The notes below the pieces were generated by a model. That model searched no databases and had not been told where the DNA came from. It worked only from the letters and a program-made list of their open reading frames with translations. Shown here piece after piece: positions 51,229 through 59,338 of a DNA stretch of 64,000 bases (positions within the stretch are counted from its first letter, which is position 1; the number at the start of each line of letters is the position of its first letter). Location: NCBI GenBank assembly GCA_016714045.1, contig JADJNY010000015.1, positions 434,001 through 498,000 of the forward strand, in the 5' to 3' direction. This stretch comes from Planctomycetota bacterium (lineage in GTDB: Bacteria; Planctomycetota; UBA1135; GCA-002686595). The position numbers were made by a program, and so were the translations under genes.

Positions 51229-52055
51229 ACGCCCTCCTCCAGGTCCTGACGGTCGTCCTGCCGCCGGCCTACCTCCTCGCCACGCTGCTGCACGGCATCG
51301 CGTTCCGGGAGCCCCAGAACCGGGTCGCCGAGCGCCTGCGCCAGGTCGCGACGGCGACGACCTTGATCCTGCACCTCGCGTGGTTCGGGGTCCTGAACGA
51401 GCGCTTCCAGGCCTTCCCGATCGTCGACACCGCGACGAGCGCATCCGCCGTCGTCCTCACGACGCTGCTGCTGCAGACGGCCCTCGCCCGTTGGATGAAG
51501 AACCCCGGGAGCGGCGGTGTCGTGCTGGCGCTCCTGTTCGTCGGGCAGCTCTTCGCGTCGTCGATCGCGGACCTGCGCGCCCTCCCGCGCGAGAGCGGGA
51601 CGACCGTCTTCGGCATCGTCCACGTGCTCACCAGCGTGCTCGCCGTGTCCGCGCTCGTCGTCTCGGGCGTGCACGGCGTGCTGTACCTGACGCTCCTGCG
51701 CCAGATGCGCCTGCGCCACTTCGGCGCGCTGTTCGCGGGGCTGCCCGACCTGTCCGTGCTCGCGCGGTTGACGCGCGCGTCGGCGCTCGCGGGCTTCCTG
51801 GGACTCACGATCGGCATCAACGTCGGCATCTGGCTCGCGCACCGCGACCACCAGGCGGGCTTCGCGTACCGCGACGCCGAGGTCGTCTTGTCGATCGGCA
51901 TCTGGCTGCACTTCGGGGCGATCGCGTTCTCGCGCTGGATCCGTGGCTTCAACGCGCGGCGCGCCTCGATCGCCGCGACGGCGGGCCTCGTCGTCGTCCT
52001 CCTGTCGCTCGCGCTGCTCCTCGTGCCCGGCACGACCTTCCACTCCCACCTCTGA
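51225..52055 (+). CDS. CcsA/HemX-like cytochrome c assembly membrane protein
   Basis: A 276-residue protein with eight hydrophobic helices, starting at GTG 51225, which overlaps the hemY stop. The region FGIVHVLTSVLAVSALVVSG, followed by VHGVLYLTLLRQMRLRHF and later FLGLTIGINVGIWLAHR, fits the CcsA/CcmC/HemX family with conserved His residues near helices. In Bacillus, hemX sits between hemA and hemC and lowers HemA level; here it stands directly before hemA. So the role could be control of GluTR or cytochrome c maturation. The WxWD motif of true CcmC/CcsA is not seen. Confidence 0.8.
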   Translation: MNALLQVLTVVLPPAYLLATLLHGIAFREPQNRVAERLRQVATATTLILHLAWFGVLNERFQAFPIVDTATSASAVVLTTLLLQTALARWMKNPGSGGVVLALLFVGQLFASSIADLRALPRESGTTVFGIVHVLTSVLAVSALVVSGVHGVLYLTLLRQMRLRHFGALFAGLPDLSVLARLTRASALAGFLGLTIGINVGIWLAHRDHQAGFAYRDAEVVLSIGIWLHFGAIAFSRWIRGFNARRASIAATAGLVVVLLSLALLLVPGTTFHSHL

Positions 52056-52158
52056 TCGTCACCACGTCATGGCGAGCTTCGATCCTGCCCGTCGCGCCCC
52101 CGCGACCGCCGAACGCGCCCCGCGCGCGACGCTCGCTTTCCAACGCTGAGCGAACCCC

Positions 52159-53403
52159 GTGGACCCGCGCTTCTCCCTCACGCTCGTCGGCTTGTCGCAC
52201 CGCACCGCCTCGGTCGCGGTGCGCGAGCAGTACGTCGTGAGCCAAGGCGACGTGCCCGGCTGCCTGCGCGCCCTCAAGGCGACGGAGGGCGTGTGCGAGG
52301 CGTTCGTGCTGTCGACGTGCAATCGCACCGAGGTGCTCGTCATCGGCGAGCGCGGGCGCGACCTCTCGAGCCCCGTGCGCACGCAGGTCTTCCGCAACCT
52401 CGGCGCCGAACACCTCTACGCGTACGAAGACGTCCAGGCGTTGATCCACTTCTACCGCGTCGCGTCGGGCCTCGACTCGCTCGTGCTCGGCGAGAGCGAG
52501 ATCCTCGGGCAGATCAAGCGCGGCATGGAGCTCGCGCAGGCGGAGAAGACGCTCGGCTCGACGCTCCAGGCGCTCCTGCAGCAGGCGCTGCACACCGGCA
52601 AGCGCGTGCGCACCGAGACGCCGGTCGGGCAGGGCACGCTCTCCGTCGCGCGCGTCGGCGTCGACGTCGCGGCGCGCGTGTTCGGCCCCTTCAACTCCGT
52701 CTCGACGCTGATCGTCGGCGCGGGCGAGACGGGCATCCTGGTTGCGCGCCACATGAAGGGCGCGGGCGCGAAGGAGCTCTCGTTCGCGAACCGCACGCTC
52801 GCGCGCGCCGAGAACGCGGCGCACGAGTTCGGCGGCAAGGCGTGGCCGCTCGACCTGCTCTCCGAGGCGACGCGCGGCGCGGACCTCGTCGTCGCCTGCG
52901 TCGAGGCGAGCGAGTTCGCCGTGACGCCGGCCCACTTCGACGCGAAGTCGCTCAAGCGCCGCGACCGTCCGATGCTCGTGGTCGACCTCTCGATCCCGCG
53001 CGCGGTCGACCCCGCGGTGACGCAGCTCCCGAACGTGCTCCTGTACGACATGGACGACCTCGGCAAGGTCGTGCGCGAGAACAAGCAGGGCCGCGACCTC
53101 GCCGTCGAGGGCACCGCGGAGATCCTCGTCAGCGAGCTGCACAAGTACCTCGCAGGGCGCGCCTACGCCGCGTTCGGACCCGCGATCGCGACCTTGCGCC
53201 AGCGCTTCGAGACCGTGCGCGACGAGGTCCTCGATTCGATCGCGGGCGCGAAGAGCGACCCGAAGGACGTCCAGCTCGCGCACGAGCTCACGAAGCGCCT
53301 GATGGACGTCGCGATGGCCCAGATGAAGGAAGGTGCTCGCTCGACGCGCTCCGAGGAGGCCCTCGATCGCGAGTACCAGCGGTTCCTCGACCACCTTGGA
53401 TGA
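52159..53403 (+). CDS. hemA: Glutamyl-tRNA reductase HemA
   Basis: First committed enzyme of C5 heme synthesis; it reduces glutamyl-tRNA to glutamate-1-semialdehyde. The 414-residue product begins LTLVGLSHRTASVAVREQYV, with the active-site Cys in LSTCNRTEVLVIG. GLDSLVLGESEILGQIKRGM is the family signature, and the NADPH domain has TLIVGAGETGILVARHMKGA. The C-terminal dimerisation helix is present. GTG at 52159 is the start; the ~100 bases before it follow the HemX-like gene. It overlaps hemC as ATGA. Confidence 0.96.
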   Translation: MDPRFSLTLVGLSHRTASVAVREQYVVSQGDVPGCLRALKATEGVCEAFVLSTCNRTEVLVIGERGRDLSSPVRTQVFRNLGAEHLYAYEDVQALIHFYRVASGLDSLVLGESEILGQIKRGMELAQAEKTLGSTLQALLQQALHTGKRVRTETPVGQGTLSVARVGVDVAARVFGPFNSVSTLIVGAGETGILVARHMKGAGAKELSFANRTLARAENAAHEFGGKAWPLDLLSEATRGADLVVACVEASEFAVTPAHFDAKSLKRRDRPMLVVDLSIPRAVDPAVTQLPNVLLYDMDDLGKVVRENKQGRDLAVEGTAEILVSELHKYLAGRAYAAFGPAIATLRQRFETVRDEVLDSIAGAKSDPKDVQLAHELTKRLMDVAMAQMKEGARSTRSEEALDREYQRFLDHLG

Positions 53404-54374
53404 AGCCCACGAGCGAACGGATCCCCCCACGCATGTCCACCGCGCCCAAGACGAAGCTCCTCCTCGCAACCCGCGGCAGTCCGCTCGCGCTCTGGCAGGC
53501 CGAGACGACGAAGCACCTGCTCGCGCACGCGCGGCCCGACATCGAGGTCGAGCTCGTCGTCGTGCAGTCGAGCGGCGACAAGGATCAGAAGACGGATCTG
53601 TCGCGCCTCGGGCGCACGGGCGTCTTCACGGCGGAGATCGACGAAGCGATCCTCTCGGGCCGTGCGCACGCCGGCGTGCACAGCCTGAAGGACATGACGA
53701 CGAGCCTGCCGGACGGCCTCGTGCTCGCGGGCGTGCTCCAGCGCGGCGCGATCGAGGACGCGCTCGTCGCGCGCGACGGCGGGACGCTCGACCGCTTGCC
53801 GAAGGGCGCGCGCGTCGCGACCGGCTCCGTGCGGCGCGTCGCGATGCTGAAGCGCGCGCGGCCGGACCTCGAGATCGTCGGCATCCGCGGCAACGTCGAC
53901 ACGCGGCTCAACAAGCTCGCGAGCGGCCAGGCGGAGGCGTTGCTCATGGCGTGCGCGGGGCTCGAACGCCTCGGCTACGCGAAGCACATCAGCGAGCGCC
54001 TCGGCGCGCCGCGCTTCCTCCCCGCCGTCGGCCAGGGCATCGTCGGCTTGACGTGCCGCCCCGACGACGCGGCGACGCTGCGCGCGCTGCAAGGCATCAC
54101 GGACCGCGAGGCGTGGGCCGAGGCGCACGCCGAGCGCGCGCTGCTCGCGCAGCTCCACGGCGGCTGCAACGCGCCCGTCGGCGCGCTCGCGCGCGCGAAG
54201 GAGAACGCGCTGTCGCTGACGGCATGCGTGCTGTCGCTCGACGGCACCGAAGTGATCGAGGACCGCATCACGGGCGAGACGAGCCAGGCCGCCGAGCTCG
54301 GCGCCGCGCTCGCGCAGCGCCTGAACGCGCGCGGTGCGAAGCGGCTCGTCGAGGCCGCGCGCGCGGGACGATGA
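53400..54374 (+). CDS. hemC: Porphobilinogen deaminase HemC
   Basis: Assembles four porphobilinogens into hydroxymethylbilane. The 324-residue product has LLLATRGSPLALWQAETTKH, the loop AGVHSLKDMTTSLPDGL, ARVATGSVRRVAMLKRARPD, EIVGIRGNVDTRLNKLASGQ and the cofactor-binding Cys in LHGGCNAPVGALA. The start is ATG 53400, overlapping the hemA stop; ATG 53433 (MSTAPKTKLLLATRGSP) is the alternative and nearer to the family N-terminus. hemD begins about 110 bases later. Confidence 0.95.
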   Translation: MKPTSERIPPRMSTAPKTKLLLATRGSPLALWQAETTKHLLAHARPDIEVELVVVQSSGDKDQKTDLSRLGRTGVFTAEIDEAILSGRAHAGVHSLKDMTTSLPDGLVLAGVLQRGAIEDALVARDGGTLDRLPKGARVATGSVRRVAMLKRARPDLEIVGIRGNVDTRLNKLASGQAEALLMACAGLERLGYAKHISERLGAPRFLPAVGQGIVGLTCRPDDAATLRALQGITDREAWAEAHAERALLAQLHGGCNAPVGALARAKENALSLTACVLSLDGTEVIEDRITGETSQAAELGAALAQRLNARGAKRLVEAARAGR

Positions 54375-54483
54375 ACTCGGCGCCCGGGCTGCGGGCGCTC
54401 GGCGCGTCCGCCGTCGCTGCGAGCCGGCCGTTCGCGGCGACGAGCCCGCTCCCGCCGCGGCGCCGGACCTCCACACTCTTCCC

Positions 54484-55191
54484 ATGAAGCGCATCCTGAT
54501 CACCGGGCCCGTCGAGACGCTCGACGACTACGCCGCGGCCGCGCGCGGCGCGGGCTGGACAGCGATCGAGTGCCCGCTGATCACGATCGAGCCGCTCGCG
54601 CCCGCGTTCGAGCGCGCGGAGCTCGAGCGCGCCGACGTCGCGCTCGTGACGAGCTCGCACGCGCTCCCCGCGCTCGTGCGCGCGTTCGAGGCGTCACCGA
54701 CCTTGCGCGCGCGGCCGCTCCACCTCGTCGGCGCGCGCACCGCCGCGCGCGCGCGGGAGCTCGGGCTCGCTCCGCGGCTCGTCGCGACGGACGCGCACGA
54801 GCTCGCGCGCCTCGTCCTCGCGCTCGAACCGCGGCCGGCGCGCGCGTTCTGGCCGCGCGGCAACCTGTCCGACGAGCTCGCGCGCGCCTTGCGCGCCGCG
54901 GGCGTCGACGTGCTCGACCCGATCGTCTACGCGACGCGTGAGGCCGCCGCTAGCACCCCCGCGCCCGCCGCCGACGCCGTCTTCTTCGCGAGCCCGTCCG
55001 CCGTGCGCTCCTGGCGCGCGCTCGACGGCGCGCGAGCGCATCCCGCGCGCACCGCGATCGCGATCGGCGCGACGACGCTCGAGGCGCTCCACGCCGAGAC
55101 AGGCGCGTGCTTCCGCGATATCCTCTCCCTCCCTCGCGCTTCGAGCCGCGAGCTCGCGCTCCTGCTCGCGCACCTCGATCTCACGCCATGA
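54484..55191 (+). CDS. hemD: Uroporphyrinogen-III synthase HemD
   Basis: Closes hydroxymethylbilane to uroporphyrinogen III. The 235-residue product is poorly conserved, as usual for HemD, but shows KRILITGPVETLDDYAAAAR, VALVTSSHALPALVRAFEAS, LVGARTAARARELGLAPRLV, FWPRGNLSDELARALRAAGV and ADAVFFASPSAVRSWRALDG, then IAIGATTLEALHAETG. The start ATG 54484 agrees with the family N-terminus. The position between hemC and hemB supports the call. It overlaps hemB as ATGA. Confidence 0.92.
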   Translation: MKRILITGPVETLDDYAAAARGAGWTAIECPLITIEPLAPAFERAELERADVALVTSSHALPALVRAFEASPTLRARPLHLVGARTAARARELGLAPRLVATDAHELARLVLALEPRPARAFWPRGNLSDELARALRAAGVDVLDPIVYATREAAASTPAPAADAVFFASPSAVRSWRALDGARAHPARTAIAIGATTLEALHAETGACFRDILSLPRASSRELALLLAHLDLTP

Positions 55192-56249
55192 ATTACTCGC
55201 CTCCGCCCGGCATGGGCCCCGCGTTCGGACCCGGTCACACGCACGGCCCTGGTGAGGAGCTCCCGCCGCTGCCGCCGGAGTACCTCGTCAAGCGTCCGCG
55301 CCGTCTGCGCTCGCACCCGCAGCTGCGCCGCCTCGTGCGCGAGACGCACCTCACGCGCGACGACCTGCTCCTGCCGCTCTTCGTCGTCGAGGGCACGAAC
55401 GTGCGCGACGAGGTCAAGTCGATGCCCGGCGTGTACCGCGAGTCGCTCGACAAGCTCGGCGAGACCGTGAAGAAGGTCGAGCAGCTCGGCATCCCCGGCG
55501 TGATGCTCTTCGGCATCCCCGCGACGAAGGACCCCGAAGGCCGCAGCGCGTGGTCCCCCGAGGGCATCGTGCAGCGCGCGCTCGAGCAGGTCGAGCGCAG
55601 CGCACCGAGCCTCTTGCGCGTCGCGGACCTGTGCTTCTGCGAGTACACCGACCACGGCCACTGCGGCGTGCTCACGGACGCGGGCGACGTCGACAACGAC
55701 GCGACGCTCGAGAACCTCGAGCTGCAAGCGCTCGCGCTCGCCGACGCGGGCGCGCAGGTCGTGGCGCCGAGCGGGATGATGGACGGGATGATCGGCTCGA
55801 TCCGCACCGCGCTCGACGAGGCGGGCTACTTCGATGTGTCTATCCTCTCCTACGCGGTGAAGTACGCGAGCGGCTTCTACGGCCCGTTCCGCGACGCAGC
55901 GGACTCCGCACCGGCGTTCGGCGACCGCTCGACGTACCAGATGGATCCGGCGAACGCGATCGAGGCCATGCGCGAGCTCGAGCTCGACCTCGAGCAGGGC
56001 GCCGACATGGTCATGGTGAAGCCCGCCATGCCCTACCTCGACATCCTGCGCGCCGTGAAAGACCGCGCGAAGGTGCCCGTGTGCGCGTACCAGGTGTCCG
56101 GCGAGTACGCGATGATCAAGGCCGCGGGCTCGAAGGGCTGGATCGACGAACAACGCGTGATGCTCGAATCGCTGCTCTCGATCAAGCGCGCGGGCGCCGA
56201 CTTCATGCTGACGTACTTCGCGCGCGAGGTGGCGAAGCTCGTGCCCTGA
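55188..56249 (+). CDS. hemB: Delta-aminolevulinic acid dehydratase HemB
   Basis: Condenses two aminolevulinates to porphobilinogen. The 353-residue product contains the Cys-type zinc site in LCFCEYTDHGHCGVL, the Schiff-base lysines in SYAVKYASGFYGPF and MVMVKPAMPYLD, and the C-terminal CAYQVSGEYAMIKAAGSKGW. A Pro/Gly-rich N-terminal extension of about 30 residues (MNYSPPPGMGPAFGPGHTHG) precedes the core. ATG overlaps the hemD stop. A strong hairpin follows the gene, so this ends the operon. Confidence 0.96.
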   Translation: MNYSPPPGMGPAFGPGHTHGPGEELPPLPPEYLVKRPRRLRSHPQLRRLVRETHLTRDDLLLPLFVVEGTNVRDEVKSMPGVYRESLDKLGETVKKVEQLGIPGVMLFGIPATKDPEGRSAWSPEGIVQRALEQVERSAPSLLRVADLCFCEYTDHGHCGVLTDAGDVDNDATLENLELQALALADAGAQVVAPSGMMDGMIGSIRTALDEAGYFDVSILSYAVKYASGFYGPFRDAADSAPAFGDRSTYQMDPANAIEAMRELELDLEQGADMVMVKPAMPYLDILRAVKDRAKVPVCAYQVSGEYAMIKAAGSKGWIDEQRVMLESLLSIKRAGADFMLTYFAREVAKLVP

Positions 56250-56272
56250 CACGCGCTGACCTCGCCGAACAG

Positions 56273-56302
56273 GACCGCGCCGAGCCCATGCTCGGCGCGG
56301 TC
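56273..56302 (+). terminator. Terminator of the heme operon
   Basis: GACCGCGCCGAGC at 56273-56285 pairs perfectly with GCTCGGCGCGGTC at 56290-56302 around CCAT, 24 bases after the hemB stop, followed by GTTTC. Confidence 0.85.
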
Positions 56303-56520
56303 GTTTCAGGGTCGTGGACGCGGGCTCGAGAGCTCCGCACGGGCGAAGCCTGCGAGCCCTCGAGGTTCTGGAACGCGCGCCTCCGTCACGGCCGCGCATG
56401 CCAAGACGAGGCGCTCCTCCCGCCGCGGTCCAGGCCTACGCGCAAGTCACAGGACGGCGACGCGCCCCGAGGCCTGCGGGCAATTCACGCAACGACGATG
56501 CATCGTTGGCTCCGCGTCGA

Positions 56521-57642
56521 TCACCAAACGACAATGCGCCCGTTCGTCACGTTGAACGTCTCCGGCGGACAGAACGCCGCCGCGGCGTTGCGGTAGTAGG
56601 TCTGGTAGTAGCGCGTCACGCCGCTCCCGACCGTCACGCCGCCGCGTTGGGACAGCGTGACCGTATCCGTCGAGTCGGGGAACTGGCTGGCTCCGCCGAC
56701 GTTCACGCGCGTTCGCAGCCGCACGAGCGTGCCTCCCGCGCAGCGCACGCCGTCCCCGAACACCGTGTCCGTTTGCGCGTCGCCCTGGAGGTAGATGCAC
56801 GCGACCGTCGCGGGCATGTCCGAACCGAAGAGCGTCACGTCGTCGAGCGCGGCGTAGCCCGTCGACGTGAGCAACGCTCCGCCGCTCTGCACGCTGTTCC
56901 CGCAGCCGTGCCCCGCGGCCCCCTGGTTTCCGCACGGACACAGGGTCGTCACGGACGGATCCGCTCCGTCACCAGCGCAGAACGGAACGGTCGGGAAGAC
57001 ACCCACGCGGATGTTGTCGACGTCGAGGATCCAGTTCGTGAACGTGCACGGGCTCGAGGGGACCGAATCGAGTCGGAACGAGACTTTGTCGACGTCTTGG
57101 ACCACCTGGTTCCAAGCGGCGTTGGGGTTCGAGCTGCACGGCCCGGACACCGTCCAACCCGGCGGGAGCGTCGCGCTCGCGATCGGGACGCTGAAGTCGT
57201 ACGAGTACCATCCGGCCGCGGCCGGTCCGGGCGAGGCGTGCACGTACGTGACCGTGCAGTCGTCGGCCGAGTTCGCCGGTGTCCCCGGATCGGACGTCAG
57301 CATGACCTGGAAGGTCCCGCCGTAGCGCCCCGCGCGCACGTTCACGTCGACGCCGACCGTCGTGATGCCGCGCGCGCGGAAGTTCCCGCCGAGCTGCGAC
57401 GGCCACTGCGACGGCGCGATGTCGACCTGATCGCAGGTCGCGGGACCACTCGTCAGGTCGTCGAGCTCGAGCATCGCGCCCGGATTGCCGCCCGTGGCGC
57501 GAAGGTAGGTGTAGACGTCGAACCAGATCGCGTAGAGGCCCTCGTTGTGCCCGTTGTCGAAGCTCTCGGCGTATTGCGCGTGCGCAAGACCGACCGGAGC
57601 GAGGAGCACGGGAAGGACGAACAGTCGACGAAGGAAGCGCAT
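56521..57642 (-). CDS. Secreted protein with CPC-GC C-terminal domain
   Basis: A 373-residue exported protein with a signal peptide (MRFLRRLFVLPVLLAPVGLA, cleavage near AHA). Its N-terminal ~200 residues form a jelly-roll-like beta domain with several Cys (GPATCDQVDIAP; DDCTVTYVHASPGPAAAGWY; SGPCSSNPNAAW; SSPCTFTNWILDVDNIRVG). The C-terminal ~150 residues start FCAGDGADPSVTTLCPCGNQ and AAGHGCGNSVQSGGALLTST, then run to YYQTYYRNAAAAFCPPETFN and VTNGRIVVW. This last domain matches that of 27124-28860. ATG 57642 is preferred; GTG/ATG at 57651 gives three extra residues. Confidence 0.7.
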   Translation of the reverse strand: MRFLRRLFVLPVLLAPVGLAHAQYAESFDNGHNEGLYAIWFDVYTYLRATGGNPGAMLELDDLTSGPATCDQVDIAPSQWPSQLGGNFRARGITTVGVDVNVRAGRYGGTFQVMLTSDPGTPANSADDCTVTYVHASPGPAAAGWYSYDFSVPIASATLPPGWTVSGPCSSNPNAAWNQVVQDVDKVSFRLDSVPSSPCTFTNWILDVDNIRVGVFPTVPFCAGDGADPSVTTLCPCGNQGAAGHGCGNSVQSGGALLTSTGYAALDDVTLFGSDMPATVACIYLQGDAQTDTVFGDGVRCAGGTLVRLRTRVNVGGASQFPDSTDTVTLSQRGGVTVGSGVTRYYQTYYRNAAAAFCPPETFNVTNGRIVVW

Positions 57643-57651
57643 GATCACCAC

Positions 57652-58100
57652 CGGGGGGAGTGCGTGGAGCGGGACGGATCACCTGGATGCTACCCAGCGA
57701 TGGCGCTCCTCGGGCGGTCTTGCCGGAGATCCTCCGGATGGAGAGCTCACGACACGCAAGGGAGCTGGCAGATCGTGAGCGGAGGACGGAAACTCGCCGA
57801 CGCGCGGCTCCATTGCCGCCCCGGGTTCACGCCTCTACCGAGCCTCGTTCCGCAATGACCCGCCGGCGGCGCTCCTCGTCCGGGCGCGATCCGGTGCGTG
57901 GATCGGGCCTTCTGCGTTCCTTGGACGGCCCTCTGGAGCGCCCGTTCGCGGCGCGCACACGAAACGCATGGCGTGCCGTGAAGGCACGGCTGCACGCTAC
58001 GCTGATTCCAGGTGGACGCTGGGTCTTGGGCCGTAGCGTCCTCCGCCCGCCGATCGGCTTAGCTCGGTGTCCGCTCCGAAGCACCGCAGGAGGTCTTCCC
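57652..58100. other. Gap without recognised gene
   Basis: The 449 bases between the secreted-protein start and the universal stress gene hold no supported gene or repeat element. Only small hairpins are seen, for instance CCGGAG/CTCCGG at 57723-57737. It must contain two divergent promoters, none of which can be assigned. Confidence 0.5.
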
Positions 58101-59036
58101 ATGTCGACTCCGAACGCGTCCGCGCCGCTCCTCCCCCGCCACCTCCTCTGCGGTCTCGACGTCGAAGGCCGCGCGCACCCCGCCGTGCAGGCCGCGGTGT
58201 GGCTCGCCGAAACGCTCGGCGCCGAGGTCGAGTTCACGCATGCGTTCCCGCCGCGCCCGCTCTTGTGGGGCAAGAAGGACGACATGCCCGAGTGGGTCGC
58301 CGGCACCGAGGCCGCGGGGCGCGTGTTGCGCGAGTCGCTGCGCGAAGCGCTGCGCCAGGCGCCGACGGAGCTCGGTCTGCGCACGAACGCCGACGCGCTC
58401 CGCTTCCACGTCGCGTCGGGACATCCGGCGCACGTGCTGCTCGATCACGCGCGCACGTCGCACGCCGACCTGATCGTGCTCGGCCCGCACCAGAAGCACG
58501 GCCGCCTCGACTTCGGCGGAACGGCGCGCGGCGTGCTCGCGCACGCGGCCCACGGCGTGTGGGTCCAACCCGCGCGTCCGAAGCTCGTGAAGCGCATCCT
58601 CGTGCCCGTCGACCTCTCCGAGACGAGCCTCGCTGCCCTGCGCCTCGCGCGCGACCTCGCGCAGCGCTTCGGCGCCAAGCTGACGGCGATGCAGGCCTTC
58701 CTGCCGCCAACGTTGGGCGCGATGTTCCCGTCCACCGAAGCGGTCGGCCCGGGCTACGTCGTCGAACACCTCCTGCGCGCCGAGCGCGACCAGTTCGAGG
58801 CCGCGATGAGCGCCTTCGACTGGCGCGGCGTCGCACACGCGACGCGCTTCGAGCAAGGCGAACCGGCGGAGGTCGTCCTCGAGCTCCAGAAGGAGCACGA
58901 CCTGATCGTGCTCGGCACGCACGGCCGCACGGGCCTCTCCGCCGCGCTGCTCGGCAGCGTCGCGCAAGCGGTGCTGCGCTCGTCGACGACGCCGGTGCTG
59001 GCGTTGAGGCAGGCGAAGGGGACGTTCCTGATCTGA
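58101..59036 (+). CDS. Tandem universal stress protein (UspA, two domains)
   Basis: A 311-residue protein made of two Usp domains. Domain 1 (about residues 10-155) begins HLLCGLDVEGRAHPAVQAAV and ends GTARGVLAHAAHGVWVQPAR. Domain 2 (about 160-305) begins KRILVPVDLSETSLAALRLA and has the nucleotide-binding pattern DLIVLGTHGRTGLSAALLGS followed by VAQAVLRSSTTPVLALR. Domain 1 is more divergent at that loop. AGGAGG lies 8 bases before ATG 58101, a strong ribosome binding site, and this decides the start against the longer open frame. Stress tolerance is family knowledge. Confidence 0.92.
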   Translation: MSTPNASAPLLPRHLLCGLDVEGRAHPAVQAAVWLAETLGAEVEFTHAFPPRPLLWGKKDDMPEWVAGTEAAGRVLRESLREALRQAPTELGLRTNADALRFHVASGHPAHVLLDHARTSHADLIVLGPHQKHGRLDFGGTARGVLAHAAHGVWVQPARPKLVKRILVPVDLSETSLAALRLARDLAQRFGAKLTAMQAFLPPTLGAMFPSTEAVGPGYVVEHLLRAERDQFEAAMSAFDWRGVAHATRFEQGEPAEVVLELQKEHDLIVLGTHGRTGLSAALLGSVAQAVLRSSTTPVLALRQAKGTFLI

Positions 59037-59037
59037 C

Positions 59038-59127
59038 GAATACGGTGCCAGAGCACTGTTTCACCAGATCCGCCGGGGGTCCTCCCGCGCGCTGAGTCTG
59101 GTGAGACATTGCTCTGGCACCGTATTC
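59038..59127. repeat. Family B inverted-repeat element, copy B1
   Basis: GAATACGGTGCCAGAGCA (59038-59055) and its perfect complement at 59110-59127. An inner pair TCACCAGA (59061-59068) / TCTGGTGA (59097-59104) surrounds the loop CCGCCGGGGGTCCTCCCGCG. It starts right at the stop of the universal stress gene and may serve as its terminator. Confidence 0.88.
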
Positions 59128-59169
59128 CCGGGTGCACTGGCGCAGCAATCCAAGGCTCCGACGCCGGAG

Positions 59170-59253
59170 TACGGTGCCAAAGCACCCTCACACCAGATCC
59201 GCAGGGGTCCTCCCGCGCGCTGGCTCTGGTGAGTGAGGTGCTCGGGCACCGTA
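59170..59253. repeat. Family B inverted-repeat element, copy B2
   Basis: TACGGTGCC (59170-59178) to GGCACCGTA (59245-59253), inner pair CACCAGA/TCTGGTG, and the same loop core GGGGTCCTCCCGCGCGCTG as B1. It is only 42 bases downstream of B1 in the gap 59037-59338. The rest of the gap up to the symporter gene shows no gene. Confidence 0.85.
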
Positions 59254-59338
59254 TCTCGGGAGCGCGCCGCGTCCGGACCTCGGGAGCGTCGTGGGGCCGC
59301 GTTGCCTCCCCACGCGCGCTCCGTAGACTCCCCGCCCC

